Source: Anaerotignum sp. MB30-C6 (lineage in GTDB: Bacteria > Bacillota > Clostridia > Lachnospirales > Anaerotignaceae). Taken from it: 64,000 nucleotides of DNA. This document shows positions 17,020 to 24,491 of the stretch, piece by piece; the first letter of the stretch is position 1, and every line of letters begins with the position of its first letter. The notes under the pieces are model-generated. The model searched no databases. It had not been told where the DNA came from and saw only the letters and a program-made list of their open reading frames with translations. Both the position numbers and the translations under genes were made by a program. The DNA is taken from the NCBI RefSeq assembly GCF_030908465.1, contig NZ_CP133078.1, positions 682,001-746,000 on the forward strand. Direction: 5' to 3'.

Positions 17020-17063
17020 CCCCGCTGGACAAGCCCATAAAAGAAAGGTAGGAGGTGAGAGAG

Positions 17064-17150
17064 GTGGAAAATAAAAAAAAGCCATCAATAATAGATATTG
17101 TGGCTCTTATGGGTTCTATAATTGCATTGCTATTGACGCTACTGAAATAG
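17064..17150 (+). CDS. 28-residue single-helix membrane peptide
   Basis: GTG start eight bases after AGGAGG; the product is a basic N-terminus followed by one hydrophobic helix ('IVALMGSIIALLLTLL'). Tiny peptides of this form are known as phage morons or type I toxins. Its 3' end overlaps the convergent gene ending at 17116. Support is the ribosome site and composition only. Confidence 0.4.
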   Translation: MENKKKPSIIDIVALMGSIIALLLTLLK

Positions 17151-17454
17151 TTAAGGCTGCAATAGCAATCCAGTTGTGTATTAAATATTTTTTAAAATCA
17201 TCGAATTTAAATGCTTTTTGATGATGCCCTTTATGTTCAAGTTCAAATCCTATTGGATCGCCACTATGTACCGATTTTAGGCAGTGTATGTATCCCTCAC
17301 TTTCGAGATAACGTAACATAGCCATTATTTGCTGTTCGGATAAACTATTAAGTTTTTCGTATTGATCAAAAAGTTCAACAAGAAACATAAATCCTTCGGG
17401 GTTATTTTGCTTATTTGAAATATGCTTAAGTAGTTTTCTCGATTGTCTATCCAA
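17116..17454 (-). CDS. tail-anchored protein of the second regulatory module
   Basis: The N-terminal 75 residues look like a small helical/winged-helix domain ('LSEQQIMAMLRYLESEGYI'), and the C-terminus is a single hydrophobic helix ('NWIAIAALTISVASIAMQL'). This pattern suggests a protein held at the membrane by its tail. The start is TTG with AAGGAGG upstream. It is read away from the second XRE repressor together with the 60-residue gene upstream. Function unknown. Confidence 0.65.
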   Translation of the reverse strand: MDRQSRKLLKHISNKQNNPEGFMFLVELFDQYEKLNSLSEQQIMAMLRYLESEGYIHCLKSVHSGDPIGFELEHKGHHQKAFKFDDFKKYLIHNWIAIAALTISVASIAMQL

Positions 17455-17541
17455 AAGAAAAGTGCCTCCTTATCGAAGCTGCGGTTACGGTATGCATGGG
17501 GAAAAATACAATATAGCATTGGAGAAATATGTTCTTTGTAA

Positions 17542-17724
17542 TCATCTCCTTCCAACGGCCAAATTTCTTTGTTTGAGTTTGAACTGCATCTCTTGTGAGT
17601 AGGTATCAACAGATGCACTTAATATTTCGGCCATCAGTTTTTCGAATTCTGATTTTGTTAAATCTCCAACTTTTTCAAAATTATATACTGAAAGAACTTT
17701 TGCTACATCTGAATAAAAACTCAT
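17542..17724 (-). CDS. small protein divergent from the second repressor
   Basis: Sixty residues, helical, soluble ('GDLTKSEFEKLMAEILSASV'). AAGGAG precedes the ATG. It shares a divergent promoter region with the XRE gene at 17811 and probably forms an operon with the tail-anchored protein. Not recognised. Confidence 0.6.
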   Translation of the reverse strand: MSFYSDVAKVLSVYNFEKVGDLTKSEFEKLMAEILSASVDTYSQEMQFKLKQRNLAVGRR

Positions 17725-17769
17725 AAATCCACGCTCCTTTTGAATTGTATTTTCGTATTACTTATTTTA

Positions 17770-17782
17770 CCACATATTGTGG
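17770..17782. promoter_or_regulatory. operator palindrome CCACATATTGTGG
   Basis: A perfect 13-bp palindrome lies between the divergent genes at 17724 and 17811, next to a TTGAAT/TATTTT promoter-like pair. It is likely the site of the adjacent XRE protein. Confidence 0.5.
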
Positions 17783-17810
17783 GCAAATACAACATATAGG
17801 AAGGTGTTAT

Positions 17811-17999
17811 ATGAAATTAAACTACATATTGAAAGAAAAAGGTATTACAGCAAAACAGCTAAGCGAGCAAACATCAATTAAATACGCAACCATGCTTAAG
17901 TATTCAAGCGGAGAAAGAGGCATGAGTGTCAAGGCTGCAAAGGAAATAGGCAAAGCATTAGGAATTGATTGGTGGCTGTTTTTTGAAGACGAAGAATAA
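17811..17999 (+). CDS. second XRE-type regulator
   Basis: The product is 62 residues, essentially one HTH domain ('LKEKGITAKQLSEQTSIKYA'). The ATG at 17811 has AGGAAGG upstream; the longer frame runs into the operator. It is Cro-sized and sits opposite two minus-strand genes, forming a second switch-like unit 2.4 kb from the main one. Confidence 0.75.
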   Translation: MKLNYILKEKGITAKQLSEQTSIKYATMLKYSSGERGMSVKAAKEIGKALGIDWWLFFEDEE

Positions 18000-18018
18000 T
18001 TTTAGGAGGTGGACAAGC

Positions 18019-18285
18019 ATGACAACCGAACCACCGATGCGCCCTGGCTACCGTTACATATGCTGCAGTCGGTGTGGCGTACGACAGCAAATTAGCAAAG
18101 AAACAAACACCCGTCACGGGTATTACTGCCCCGAATGCAATCGTAAGAAAGACAAGCAATATGCAGTAGATAACAATTTGGATTATTCCGTATTCATGTT
18201 TCATGGAACATGGCACGGGGTAAATGGAAGGAGAAAGGAGGGAGGCGGTGGGAAATGTAATACAGCTAAGTGGAGGCAAGGATAG
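18019..18285 (+). CDS. zinc-ribbon protein
   Basis: An 88-residue protein with two Cys pairs ('CCSRC' and 'CPEC'), 21 residues apart, forming a zinc ribbon. Its 3' end overlaps the PP-loop gene by 38 bases, so the last 13 residues may be dispensable. AGGAGGTGG is the ribosome site. It could be a nucleic-acid-binding partner of the downstream protein. Confidence 0.65.
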   Translation: MTTEPPMRPGYRYICCSRCGVRQQISKETNTRHGYYCPECNRKKDKQYAVDNNLDYSVFMFHGTWHGVNGRRKEGGGGKCNTAKWRQG

Positions 18286-19027
18286 CTTGGCATTGCTGTT
18301 AATTGCCATAGAAAAAGGCTGTAAGGTTGATGAAGCAGTATATTTCGATGTTGGAGAATGGGAGTTTCAAGCTGTTCGCAGAAACATTGAGAAGGCCAAA
18401 AAGCTATGCGAGCAAAAAGGCATCCGATTTACAACAATCTATCCTGCCATTGAATTTCCAGTTTTAGCATGGGAAAGAGAATACATACAGCGAAACGGAA
18501 ACAGGAAAAAAGGTTATGAGTGGTGTGGATGGCACGGCTGCCGATGGGGGACAACGCAGAAAATTGCTCAATTGGACAAGTATTGTGGTGATAACTTACA
18601 AATTATCGGAATAGCCAAAGATGAGCCTGAACGCTTAGAAAAAGGAGCCAGTAGCAACAAAGCGTATTGGCTAAATGAATGGGGCTTAACTGAGGCGGAA
18701 TGTCTTCAATACTGTTATGACCAAGGTTGGGATTGGCTTGAGTATGAGCCATTAACAGGCAAATATGTTGAACTTTACAGCGTTTTGGACAGGGTATCAT
18801 GTTGGTGTTGTGGCAATAAAAATTTGAAGGAACTTTATAACATGTTCAGGTTTTTGCCATCTTACTGGAAGAAACTCGAAGAATACCAGAGAAAAACAGA
18901 TAAGCCTTTTAAGCAAAGCGGAAGTGTTTTCGAACTTGCTAAACGCTTTGAATTGGGGTGCATTACTAAAAATGACCTGAAGAAGTTGAAAAAAGGAGTT
19001 GATACTAATGACCAACTACGAGACTAA
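18248..19027 (+). CDS. PP-loop ATPase, phosphoadenosine-phosphosulfate reductase-like
   Basis: The N-terminus carries the PP-loop 'LSGGKDS' (residues 7-13), which binds ATP-like nucleotides in PAPS reductases, DndC and related sulfur-transfer enzymes. Two cysteine clusters ('WCGWHGC' and 'CWCCGN') could hold a metal or sulfur. Many phages of Firmicutes carry such genes early in the genome, and roles in DNA or tRNA modification have been proposed, not shown. The GTG at 18248 has AAGGAGGGAGG upstream and gives 259 residues. DndB, D and E partners are absent. Confidence 0.82.
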   Translation: MGNVIQLSGGKDSLALLLIAIEKGCKVDEAVYFDVGEWEFQAVRRNIEKAKKLCEQKGIRFTTIYPAIEFPVLAWEREYIQRNGNRKKGYEWCGWHGCRWGTTQKIAQLDKYCGDNLQIIGIAKDEPERLEKGASSNKAYWLNEWGLTEAECLQYCYDQGWDWLEYEPLTGKYVELYSVLDRVSCWCCGNKNLKELYNMFRFLPSYWKKLEEYQRKTDKPFKQSGSVFELAKRFELGCITKNDLKKLKKGVDTNDQLRD

Positions 19028-19337
19028 TCCAGTATATCGTGCTATTCTTCGCCGAAACGACAAGCGCCGTATCAAGCGTGATGCAGAGCAACAGAGCCGT
19101 CAGAAACGTGCCAAAGTGGTGCAAGCGATCAAGATAACATTACTACGGGTTATTAATGTTATCACTATCCTAGCCTTTGTGGTGGTTATGGAATGCATCC
19201 TATTTAACCGCCTTGTACTTAAATGGACATTGATCTTCATCTTTGTAGTAGTGTTTACCGACCTAATCGAAAGCAAGGTTAAGCAATCAAAAAGTCCCCA
19301 AGGAACGGCAATTCCAGTAGGGGACAAGCATAAATAA
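19008..19337 (+). CDS. two-helix membrane protein
   Basis: The N-terminal 45 residues are strongly basic, followed by two hydrophobic segments ('VINVITILAFVVVMECILF' and 'WTLIFIFVVVFTDLI') and a polar tail. The ATG at 19008 follows AAAAGGAG and overlaps the end of the PP-loop gene. Function unknown; the position suggests an accessory early gene. Confidence 0.65.
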   Translation: MTNYETNPVYRAILRRNDKRRIKRDAEQQSRQKRAKVVQAIKITLLRVINVITILAFVVVMECILFNRLVLKWTLIFIFVVVFTDLIESKVKQSKSPQGTAIPVGDKHK

Positions 19338-19374
19338 TCAACTTTAAAGTATCAGAAAACAGGAGGATTGTCAA

Positions 19375-20010
19375 ATGGCAAAATTTAATATAGAGGTAGA
19401 ACTTGATTGGATCGAAGACGAAGAGTTTTCAATTGATGAAGAAATTAAGAGACAGGTTGTTTCTGGTGTTAAGGAAAGATTGCTTAAAAAAGCAACCGAC
19501 GAAGCTGTAAAGGCTGTTGATACTGTAATTTTGGAGAAAATTGAGCAAGCTGAATCTGTTATCCAACAGAGAGTTGATGATTTCGTAGAAATGGTTTGTG
19601 CTGGGAAAATTTCGGAAATGAAAATTCCTTACAAGAAAAGTTCTTGGGGTAGTGAAGTTGAGTATAAGCCTATGGGCGAATTCATAGGAGAGCGCTATGA
19701 GGCGTTTTTGAACCGCAAAGTATTTGATCGTGACGGAAATACACCTCGCTATGACAGCGATAAAAATACATCTCTTAATGAATATTTTATCAATAAATAT
19801 TTAGAAAAAGAACTTGCTTCTAAGGTTAGTGAAATGATTAAAAAGGCGAAAACGGAATCAGAAGAAATGGTTTTGAGAACCCTTGAACAGAATTTGCGGG
19901 ATCAATTAGCGGTTGAAACGATTAACAGGCTAAACATTCCCAAATTGCTTGAGAATCTCCAATTAAGAGCTGCAGAACTGGACGAAAAGGAGGGACTTGT
20001 CAATGGATAA
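19375..20010 (+). CDS. helical early phage protein
   Basis: A 211-residue, acidic, almost wholly helical protein with coiled-coil potential ('ILEKIEQAESVIQQRVDDF'). No domain recognised. It is the first of a tightly packed set of recombination genes; the next gene starts inside its last codons, so the two are translationally coupled. Confidence 0.7.
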   Translation: MAKFNIEVELDWIEDEEFSIDEEIKRQVVSGVKERLLKKATDEAVKAVDTVILEKIEQAESVIQQRVDDFVEMVCAGKISEMKIPYKKSSWGSEVEYKPMGEFIGERYEAFLNRKVFDRDGNTPRYDSDKNTSLNEYFINKYLEKELASKVSEMIKKAKTESEEMVLRTLEQNLRDQLAVETINRLNIPKLLENLQLRAAELDEKEGLVNG

Positions 20011-20161
20011 AAACCCTTTTTACGGCGTAATGCTGATTTGTCCCATAAATAGGACACCTTTTGAGGTCTTGGCGGAGTGGGAATATAAAGACGGCGTTTG
20101 GTACGGGAACGGTGAGAGTTTTCCCGATGAGATTTGCAAAAAGAAGGAGGATAAAAAATGA
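20003..20161 (+). CDS. 52-residue protein overlapping its neighbours
   Basis: A complete small gene: ATG at 20003 after AAGGAGGG, 52 codons, and a stop overlapping the next start (ATGA). The product ('EVLAEWEYKDGVWYGNGESF') has an aromatic-rich beta-like core. It is short enough to be missed by most gene callers. Function unknown. Confidence 0.7.
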   Translation: MDKNPFYGVMLICPINRTPFEVLAEWEYKDGVWYGNGESFPDEICKKKEDKK

Positions 20162-20646
20162 GTTCATTATATAAATTAACCGATAATTATACACAGCTTC
20201 AGGAAATGCTTTTGTCAGAGGAATATGACGAGCAAGCTGTCTTAGATACGTTAGAAATCACAGAGTTTGAGTTCGAAGAAAAGGCGGAAAACTACGCTAA
20301 AATCATGCGTAATATTGATGGCGATATTGTTGCAATGGATGCTGAGATACAACGTTTGTCAGAGAGAAAGAAGCGCTATGAGGCAAGACAAAAGGTTTTG
20401 AAGGACAATCTTTTTATGGCGATGAAAATAACAGGTAAGACCAAATTCAAAACACCAATGTTTAGTTTTTCTATTGCTAAAAATGGTGGGAAACAACCTC
20501 TTGATGTCTACGGCGAGGTGCCAGATGATTACAAAAAAGTTATTGCTGAGCCAGACAAAGAAAAAATCAGAAAAGCCTTGGAAAGCGGAGAAAGCCTTGA
20601 GTTCGCAATATTGCAAGAACGTGGCGAAAGACTTTCTATCAGATAG
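20158..20646 (+). CDS. siphovirus Gp157-family protein
   Basis: Clear match to the Siphovirus Gp157 family: 'MSSLYKLTDNYTQLQEML', 'DTLEITEFEFEEKAENYA' and the C-terminal 'VPDDYKKVIAEPDKEKIRKAL'. The family member of Streptococcus phage Sfi21 was implicated in phage resistance when expressed, but its role in the phage is unclear. It commonly precedes single-strand annealing proteins, as here. Confidence 0.9.
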   Translation: MSSLYKLTDNYTQLQEMLLSEEYDEQAVLDTLEITEFEFEEKAENYAKIMRNIDGDIVAMDAEIQRLSERKKRYEARQKVLKDNLFMAMKITGKTKFKTPMFSFSIAKNGGKQPLDVYGEVPDDYKKVIAEPDKEKIRKALESGESLEFAILQERGERLSIR

Positions 20647-20657
20647 GAGGTACATAG

Positions 20658-21173
20658 GTGAAATTCAGAGATTTAAAGGCTGATGAAATTGACGTTAGAG
20701 TAGCGCAGGTTAGCGAAAGAGGCTGTTCCTTATTGCTTTATAAGGATGCCCGTTGCGATATGAATATTCTTGATGAAACAGTAGGCGCTGCTAATTGGCA
20801 ACGCCATCATAGCAGAGAAAATGCGAATTGTACTGTTTCGATATGGGATGAAGAAAAGAAGCAGTGGATTTCCAAAGAAGATACGGGGACAGAGAGCAAT
20901 ACCGAGAAAGAAAAAGGTCTTGCGTCAGACAGCTTTAAACGTGCCTGTTTCAACTGGGGGATTGGCAGAGAACTATATACAGCCCCGTTTATTTGGATCA
21001 ACGCTAAGGATATGAATATATCTGATAAAAACGGAAGAAAGACCACATATGATAAATTTGCTATCGAAAAAATAAAAATTGAAAACAAAGTAATTGTAGG
21101 ATTGGCTATAAGAAATTTAAAAACAGGAAAGAGAGTCTTTGTATATCCTCAAGTTAAAAAAGAACAGGAGTGA
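20658..21173 (+). CDS. Rad52-like single-strand annealing protein
   Basis: The 171-residue protein has the Rad52/Sak-type fold signature: 'LYKDARCDMNILDETVGAAN', 'EEKKQWISKEDTGTES' and the conserved 'ASDSFKRACFNWGIGRELY'. These proteins anneal complementary strands during phage recombination and work with SSB, which is encoded downstream. The start is GTG with AGGAGGT. No partner exonuclease (RecE or lambda-exo type) is seen in the neighbourhood. Confidence 0.8.
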   Translation: MKFRDLKADEIDVRVAQVSERGCSLLLYKDARCDMNILDETVGAANWQRHHSRENANCTVSIWDEEKKQWISKEDTGTESNTEKEKGLASDSFKRACFNWGIGRELYTAPFIWINAKDMNISDKNGRKTTYDKFAIEKIKIENKVIVGLAIRNLKTGKRVFVYPQVKKEQE

Positions 21174-21177
21174 TTAG

Positions 21178-21729
21178 TTGTTTACATTCACAGCAAGTGA
21201 ACCTGTTTTGAAAATCTTATCTGGCAAGGTCGAAATATCTTTTCAAACTGATTACAAGAGTTATGAAATTGATGCTTTGACCGAGAAAATCAACTCCCTT
21301 AATGCGGACAAGCTGACCCTCAAAGTCAGCAAGTTCCGCAAAGGTAGAAGTTTAAACGCAAATAAATATATGTGGGTTTTATGCGGTAAGTTAGCGGAAA
21401 AACTTAACATCACAAAAGATGAAGTTTATCGGGAGCACATTAGAGATATTGGTGTTTTTAGAACCGCAGAGATTGATGAAAAAGCAGCTGATACAATGAT
21501 TCACATTTGGGGCTTACGTGGTAGAGGGTGGATAACGGAGCGACTGGATCATGCAGAGCATGAAGGTTTTGTATTGATTGCTTTTTATTACGGCAGCAGT
21601 GTCTATAACACCAAACAAATGTCACGTTTGATTGATGCTATTGTCCACGATTGCAAAGAGCAGGGCATAGAGACAATGACACCCAATGAATTACAGGCTT
21701 TAAAGGAGGCGTGGAAAGGTGAAAGGTAG
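21178..21729 (+). CDS. NinB-like recombination protein
   Basis: A 183-residue protein with 'NKYMWVLCGKLAEKL' in the middle and a C-terminal 'MSRLIDAIVHDCKEQGIETM', the pattern of NinB/Orf-type phage recombination mediators or related uncharacterised phage proteins. It sits between the annealing protein and RusA, which fits a recombination role. The start is TTG with AGGAGTG. The family name is a moderate-confidence call. Confidence 0.6.
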   Translation: MFTFTASEPVLKILSGKVEISFQTDYKSYEIDALTEKINSLNADKLTLKVSKFRKGRSLNANKYMWVLCGKLAEKLNITKDEVYREHIRDIGVFRTAEIDEKAADTMIHIWGLRGRGWITERLDHAEHEGFVLIAFYYGSSVYNTKQMSRLIDAIVHDCKEQGIETMTPNELQALKEAWKGER

Positions 21730-22015
21730 TCGTACAGTTTCGGTTCTCCAAGGTAAGGAAAAGGAGTGCTATATAACGGGCAGAACTGACAATTTAGAGA
21801 AGCACCATATATATATGGGCAAAAACAGAAAAATATCTGATGATAACGGGTTTTTCGTTTACCTAACTTTAGAGCTTCATAAAGGCACACACGGAGTACA
21901 CGGAAAACACGGGAATGAGTTAGATATGAAACTAAAACAAGACTGCCAAAGGGCGTTTGAGGAAGAAAATTCTCACGAGAGGTTCATGGAGCTTATTGGC
22001 AGGAATTATTTATAG
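21719..22015 (+). CDS. HNH-like / NinG-like small protein
   Basis: The 98-residue protein has 'CYITGRTDNLEKHHIYMG' and a second His pair ('LHKGTHGVHG'), the layout of His-rich HNH-type folds found beside RusA in Firmicutes phages. Whether it is an active nuclease cannot be told. It begins inside the previous gene at a GTG. Confidence 0.6.
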   Translation: MKGSRTVSVLQGKEKECYITGRTDNLEKHHIYMGKNRKISDDNGFFVYLTLELHKGTHGVHGKHGNELDMKLKQDCQRAFEEENSHERFMELIGRNYL

Positions 22016-22025
22016 GGGGTATTTA

Positions 22026-22433
22026 ATGGAATTCAAAGTAGAAATTGATGGCGTTCCAGTCCCCAAGGGGCGCCCTCGTTGGTCGAAGCACGGAACATAT
22101 ACACCAAAGAAAACAAAGGATCACGAGACATACATACAGCAGTGTTGGGATAGTGCATACGGCAACTTAAAGCCGTCTGACAAGCCTTTATCTGTCATGA
22201 TAGCCTTTTATATGCCGATACCCAAAAGTACGCCTAAGAAGACTAGAAAGCTGATACTAGAGGGTGGGTACTGGCATACTAAGAAGCCTGATATGGATAA
22301 CCTTGTAAAATCTGTTTTGGACGGTTTGAACAAAGCCGCTTACATAGATGATAGCCAGATCGTTTTCCTGTCAACGAAAAAGGAATACTCCGAAACCCCT
22401 AAAACTGTTGTATGGGTGCAGGAGGTGGAATGA
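22026..22433 (+). CDS. rusA: RusA-family Holliday junction resolvase
   Basis: The 135-residue enzyme resolves four-way junctions as a dimer. Family hallmarks are 'PVPKGRPRW' near the N-terminus and the metal-binding acidic cluster 'KPDMDNLVKSVLDGLN' followed by 'YIDDSQI'. The start ATG at 22026 lies 11 bases after the preceding stop. Confidence 0.92.
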   Translation: MEFKVEIDGVPVPKGRPRWSKHGTYTPKKTKDHETYIQQCWDSAYGNLKPSDKPLSVMIAFYMPIPKSTPKKTRKLILEGGYWHTKKPDMDNLVKSVLDGLNKAAYIDDSQIVFLSTKKEYSETPKTVVWVQEVE

Positions 22434-23252
22434 TTGGACGGGTGGATTAAGCTACACCGTTGTTCTTTGGAAAATCCCACAATTTGCAAGGATAGCGATT
22501 ACTTTGCTGTTTGGTGTTACTTGCTGCTTAACGCCACCCACCAGCCGATTGATGTAATCTTCAATGGCGAGAGAATAACACTCCAAGAGGGGCAATTAAT
22601 AACAGGCAGAAACAAGATTTCGGAGCAATTTAACATAAATCCTAGTAAAGTACAAAGGATTCTAAAGAATCTAGAAATCGAACATCAAATTGAACAACAA
22701 ACAGGCAACAAAAATCGCATGATTTCAATAGTTAACTGGGAGTTGTACCAACAAAGTGAACAACAGAATGAACAACAACTGAACAACAAGCGAACAACAA
22801 CTGAACAACAACTGAACACTAACAAGAACATAAGAACAAAAGAACATAAGAATAAAGATATAAAAAACAATAAGGCATCTTCCGATGCTGTTGTATCTTC
22901 TTACACTCAAAATCAAGAATTGAGGAATGCAATTAGTGACTTTATAGAAATGCGTAAAAACATAAAAGCCAAAATGACAGACAGGGCATTGGAGCTCATG
23001 TTGGGTAAGTTAGATAAACTTGGCGGGGATGATGAAGAAAAAATAAAGATACTGCAACAAAGCATCATGAATAGCTGGAAGGGTATCTTTGAACTGAAGG
23101 ATCGAGGTGATAAAAATGCAAAGCATAGAAACGATAATGCGAAGGGCGCAACAGGAACTAAAGAAACAGAAGGAGAACGACTTAACAGAATCGCCCTCGA
23201 ATACCAGCGAGATAAACAGGGAGGATTACAAGATACTGAATGCGACTTCTGA
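22434..23252 (+). CDS. phage replication initiator (winged-helix, DnaD-like organisation)
   Basis: The N-terminal 100 residues form a winged-helix DNA-binding domain ('GRNKISEQFNINPSKVQRIL') of the kind found in phage replisome organisers. A low-complexity Gln/Asn linker ('SEQQNEQQLNNKRTTTEQQL') follows and is encoded by a repeated DNA unit that probably is the origin. The C-terminal part has a short helical DnaD-like segment. The next gene is a DnaC-type loader, as expected for an initiator/loader pair. The start is TTG after GGAGGTGG. The last 137 bases overlap the loader gene. Confidence 0.8.
   Translation: MDGWIKLHRCSLENPTICKDSDYFAVWCYLLLNATHQPIDVIFNGERITLQEGQLITGRNKISEQFNINPSKVQRILKNLEIEHQIEQQTGNKNRMISIVNWELYQQSEQQNEQQLNNKRTTTEQQLNTNKNIRTKEHKNKDIKNNKASSDAVVSSYTQNQELRNAISDFIEMRKNIKAKMTDRALELMLGKLDKLGGDDEEKIKILQQSIMNSWKGIFELKDRGDKNAKHRNDNAKGATGTKETEGERLNRIALEYQRDKQGGLQDTECDF
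22757..22820 (+). repeat. iteron array, probable phage replication origin
   Basis: TGAACAACAA (or one mismatch) occurs at 22757, 22769, 22780, 22791 and 22802, with a partial copy at 22813; the spacing is 11 bp, about one helical turn. A further copy lies at 22691. The array is followed by about 60 bases of very A-rich DNA that could melt. Iterons plus an AT-rich segment inside the initiator gene is the lambda-O arrangement. Confidence 0.65.
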
Positions 23253-24000
23253 TTGCCCGTATGGACAGTGTGATGGGACTGGAATCATTCATCTGGTTGA
23301 AAAAAGGACTGGCACTTTGTACGACGCATTTTGCAAATGCCACAAAGATGCGATGCAAAAGAACAGGCTTAAGTTCGCTGACATACCGACAGAGTTTACT
23401 GGTCTTACCATAAATTCATTTGATGTGAATTGCTACGAAAGTGATGCTAACTCACTGCTTGCCAGAAAAGCAAAGCAGATGGTTGCTAATTACATACTGA
23501 ATTTTGATGATTTTGAACAAAAGGGGAAAGGGATATATTTCTACTCAGAAACAAGGGGAAGTGGCAAAACGAGGATTGCGGTTAGTTTGGGGAATGTGTT
23601 GCTTAACACAATCGGACGGCAGGTGAAATTTATGACTAGCATTGACCTGCTACAAGAAATTAAAAACACTTACAACAAGGAAGCTGAGTACACCGAAAGT
23701 CAAATCATTAATGCTATTACAAACGTTGATGTTTTGATAATCGATGATATAGGCGTGGAGAATAGAACATCTTGGGTAAATGAAATGTTATTTGGTATTT
23801 TCGATAACAGGATGAAATATAAAAAAATCACAATTTTTACAAGTAACTGCGAAATAGAGAATTTGGATCATGATGAAAGATTAAAGAGCAGGATTTTTAA
23901 AATGTGCATTCCTGTGAAAATGCCAGATGAAGATGTTAGAAAGGCCATTGCAAGAAAAGAGAATGAAGAATTGCAAATAAGATTGATGGAGGGTAAATGA
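23116..24000 (+). CDS. DnaC-like replicative helicase loader
   Basis: AAA+ ATPase related to DnaC/IstB that would load the host DnaB helicase at the phage origin. A zinc-ribbon-like N-terminal segment ('CPYGQCDGTG') and the later 'CKCHKDA' are typical of Firmicutes phage DnaC proteins. Walker A reads 'SETRGSGKTRIA', so the first Gly of the P-loop is replaced; Walker B is 'VLIIDDIG'; the arginine-finger region is 'DERLKSRIFKM'. The ATG at 23116 follows GAGGTGATAAAA; GTG at 23107 is an alternative. Confidence 0.88.
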   Translation: MQSIETIMRRAQQELKKQKENDLTESPSNTSEINREDYKILNATSDCPYGQCDGTGIIHLVEKRTGTLYDAFCKCHKDAMQKNRLKFADIPTEFTGLTINSFDVNCYESDANSLLARKAKQMVANYILNFDDFEQKGKGIYFYSETRGSGKTRIAVSLGNVLLNTIGRQVKFMTSIDLLQEIKNTYNKEAEYTESQIINAITNVDVLIIDDIGVENRTSWVNEMLFGIFDNRMKYKKITIFTSNCEIENLDHDERLKSRIFKMCIPVKMPDEDVRKAIARKENEELQIRLMEGK

Positions 24001-24419
24001 TGAACAAGGTGATTTTAATGGGCCGCCTAACAAAAGACCCTGAGGTTAGATATTCCCAAGGTGCGGAGCCTTTGGCGGTAGCAAGATATACATTAGCAGT
24101 AAATCGTCGTTTCAAACGTCAAGGCGAACCTGATGCCGATTTTATCAACTGTGTTTCTTTCGGTAAGGCGGGAGAGTTTGCTGAAAGGTATTTCAAAAAG
24201 GGACAGATGGTTAGCATTGTCGGCAGGTTACAAGTTCGTTCATGGGATGATAACGAGGGCAAAAAACGCTGGTCGACGGACGTTGTGGCTGAGGAACAGT
24301 ATTTTGCAGAGAGCAAGAACTCTAATGCGGGGAATCCTGCACCGGCGAAACAAGAGAGTGAAGATGGATTTTATCCGATAGATGAAAGTATTGAGGATGA
24401 TGATCTCCCTTTTAATTAA
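23997..24419 (+). CDS. ssb: single-stranded DNA-binding protein
   Basis: A 140-residue OB-fold SSB: 'MNKVILMGRLTKDPEVRYS', 'FINCVSFGKAGEFAERYFKK' and the canonical acidic C-terminal tip 'DDDLPF', here with one extra Asn after it. It coats single strands in replication and recruits partners through the tip. It overlaps the loader gene by four bases (ATGA). Confidence 0.97.
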   Translation: MMNKVILMGRLTKDPEVRYSQGAEPLAVARYTLAVNRRFKRQGEPDADFINCVSFGKAGEFAERYFKKGQMVSIVGRLQVRSWDDNEGKKRWSTDVVAEEQYFAESKNSNAGNPAPAKQESEDGFYPIDESIEDDDLPFN

Positions 24420-24491
24420 ACCATCGTAAGTTGATCGGGTACGGTGGTTTATAGAGATCAAAAAAGAAGTCTGATTTACAGGAGGAAGATT

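Noticed and set aside
17325-17618. 97-codon minus-strand frame
   Set aside because: Overlaps both better-supported minus-strand genes (17116-17454 and 17542-17724), which have good ribosome sites.
18248-19027. DndC of a DNA phosphorothioation system
   Set aside because: Only the PP-loop motif is shared; no dndB, dndD, dndE or restriction partners are nearby.
22741-22880. Short phased repeats as a possible CRISPR array
   Set aside because: Units are 11 bp with no spacers and lie inside a coding gene; iterons fit better. No CRISPR array or cas gene is seen in the window.
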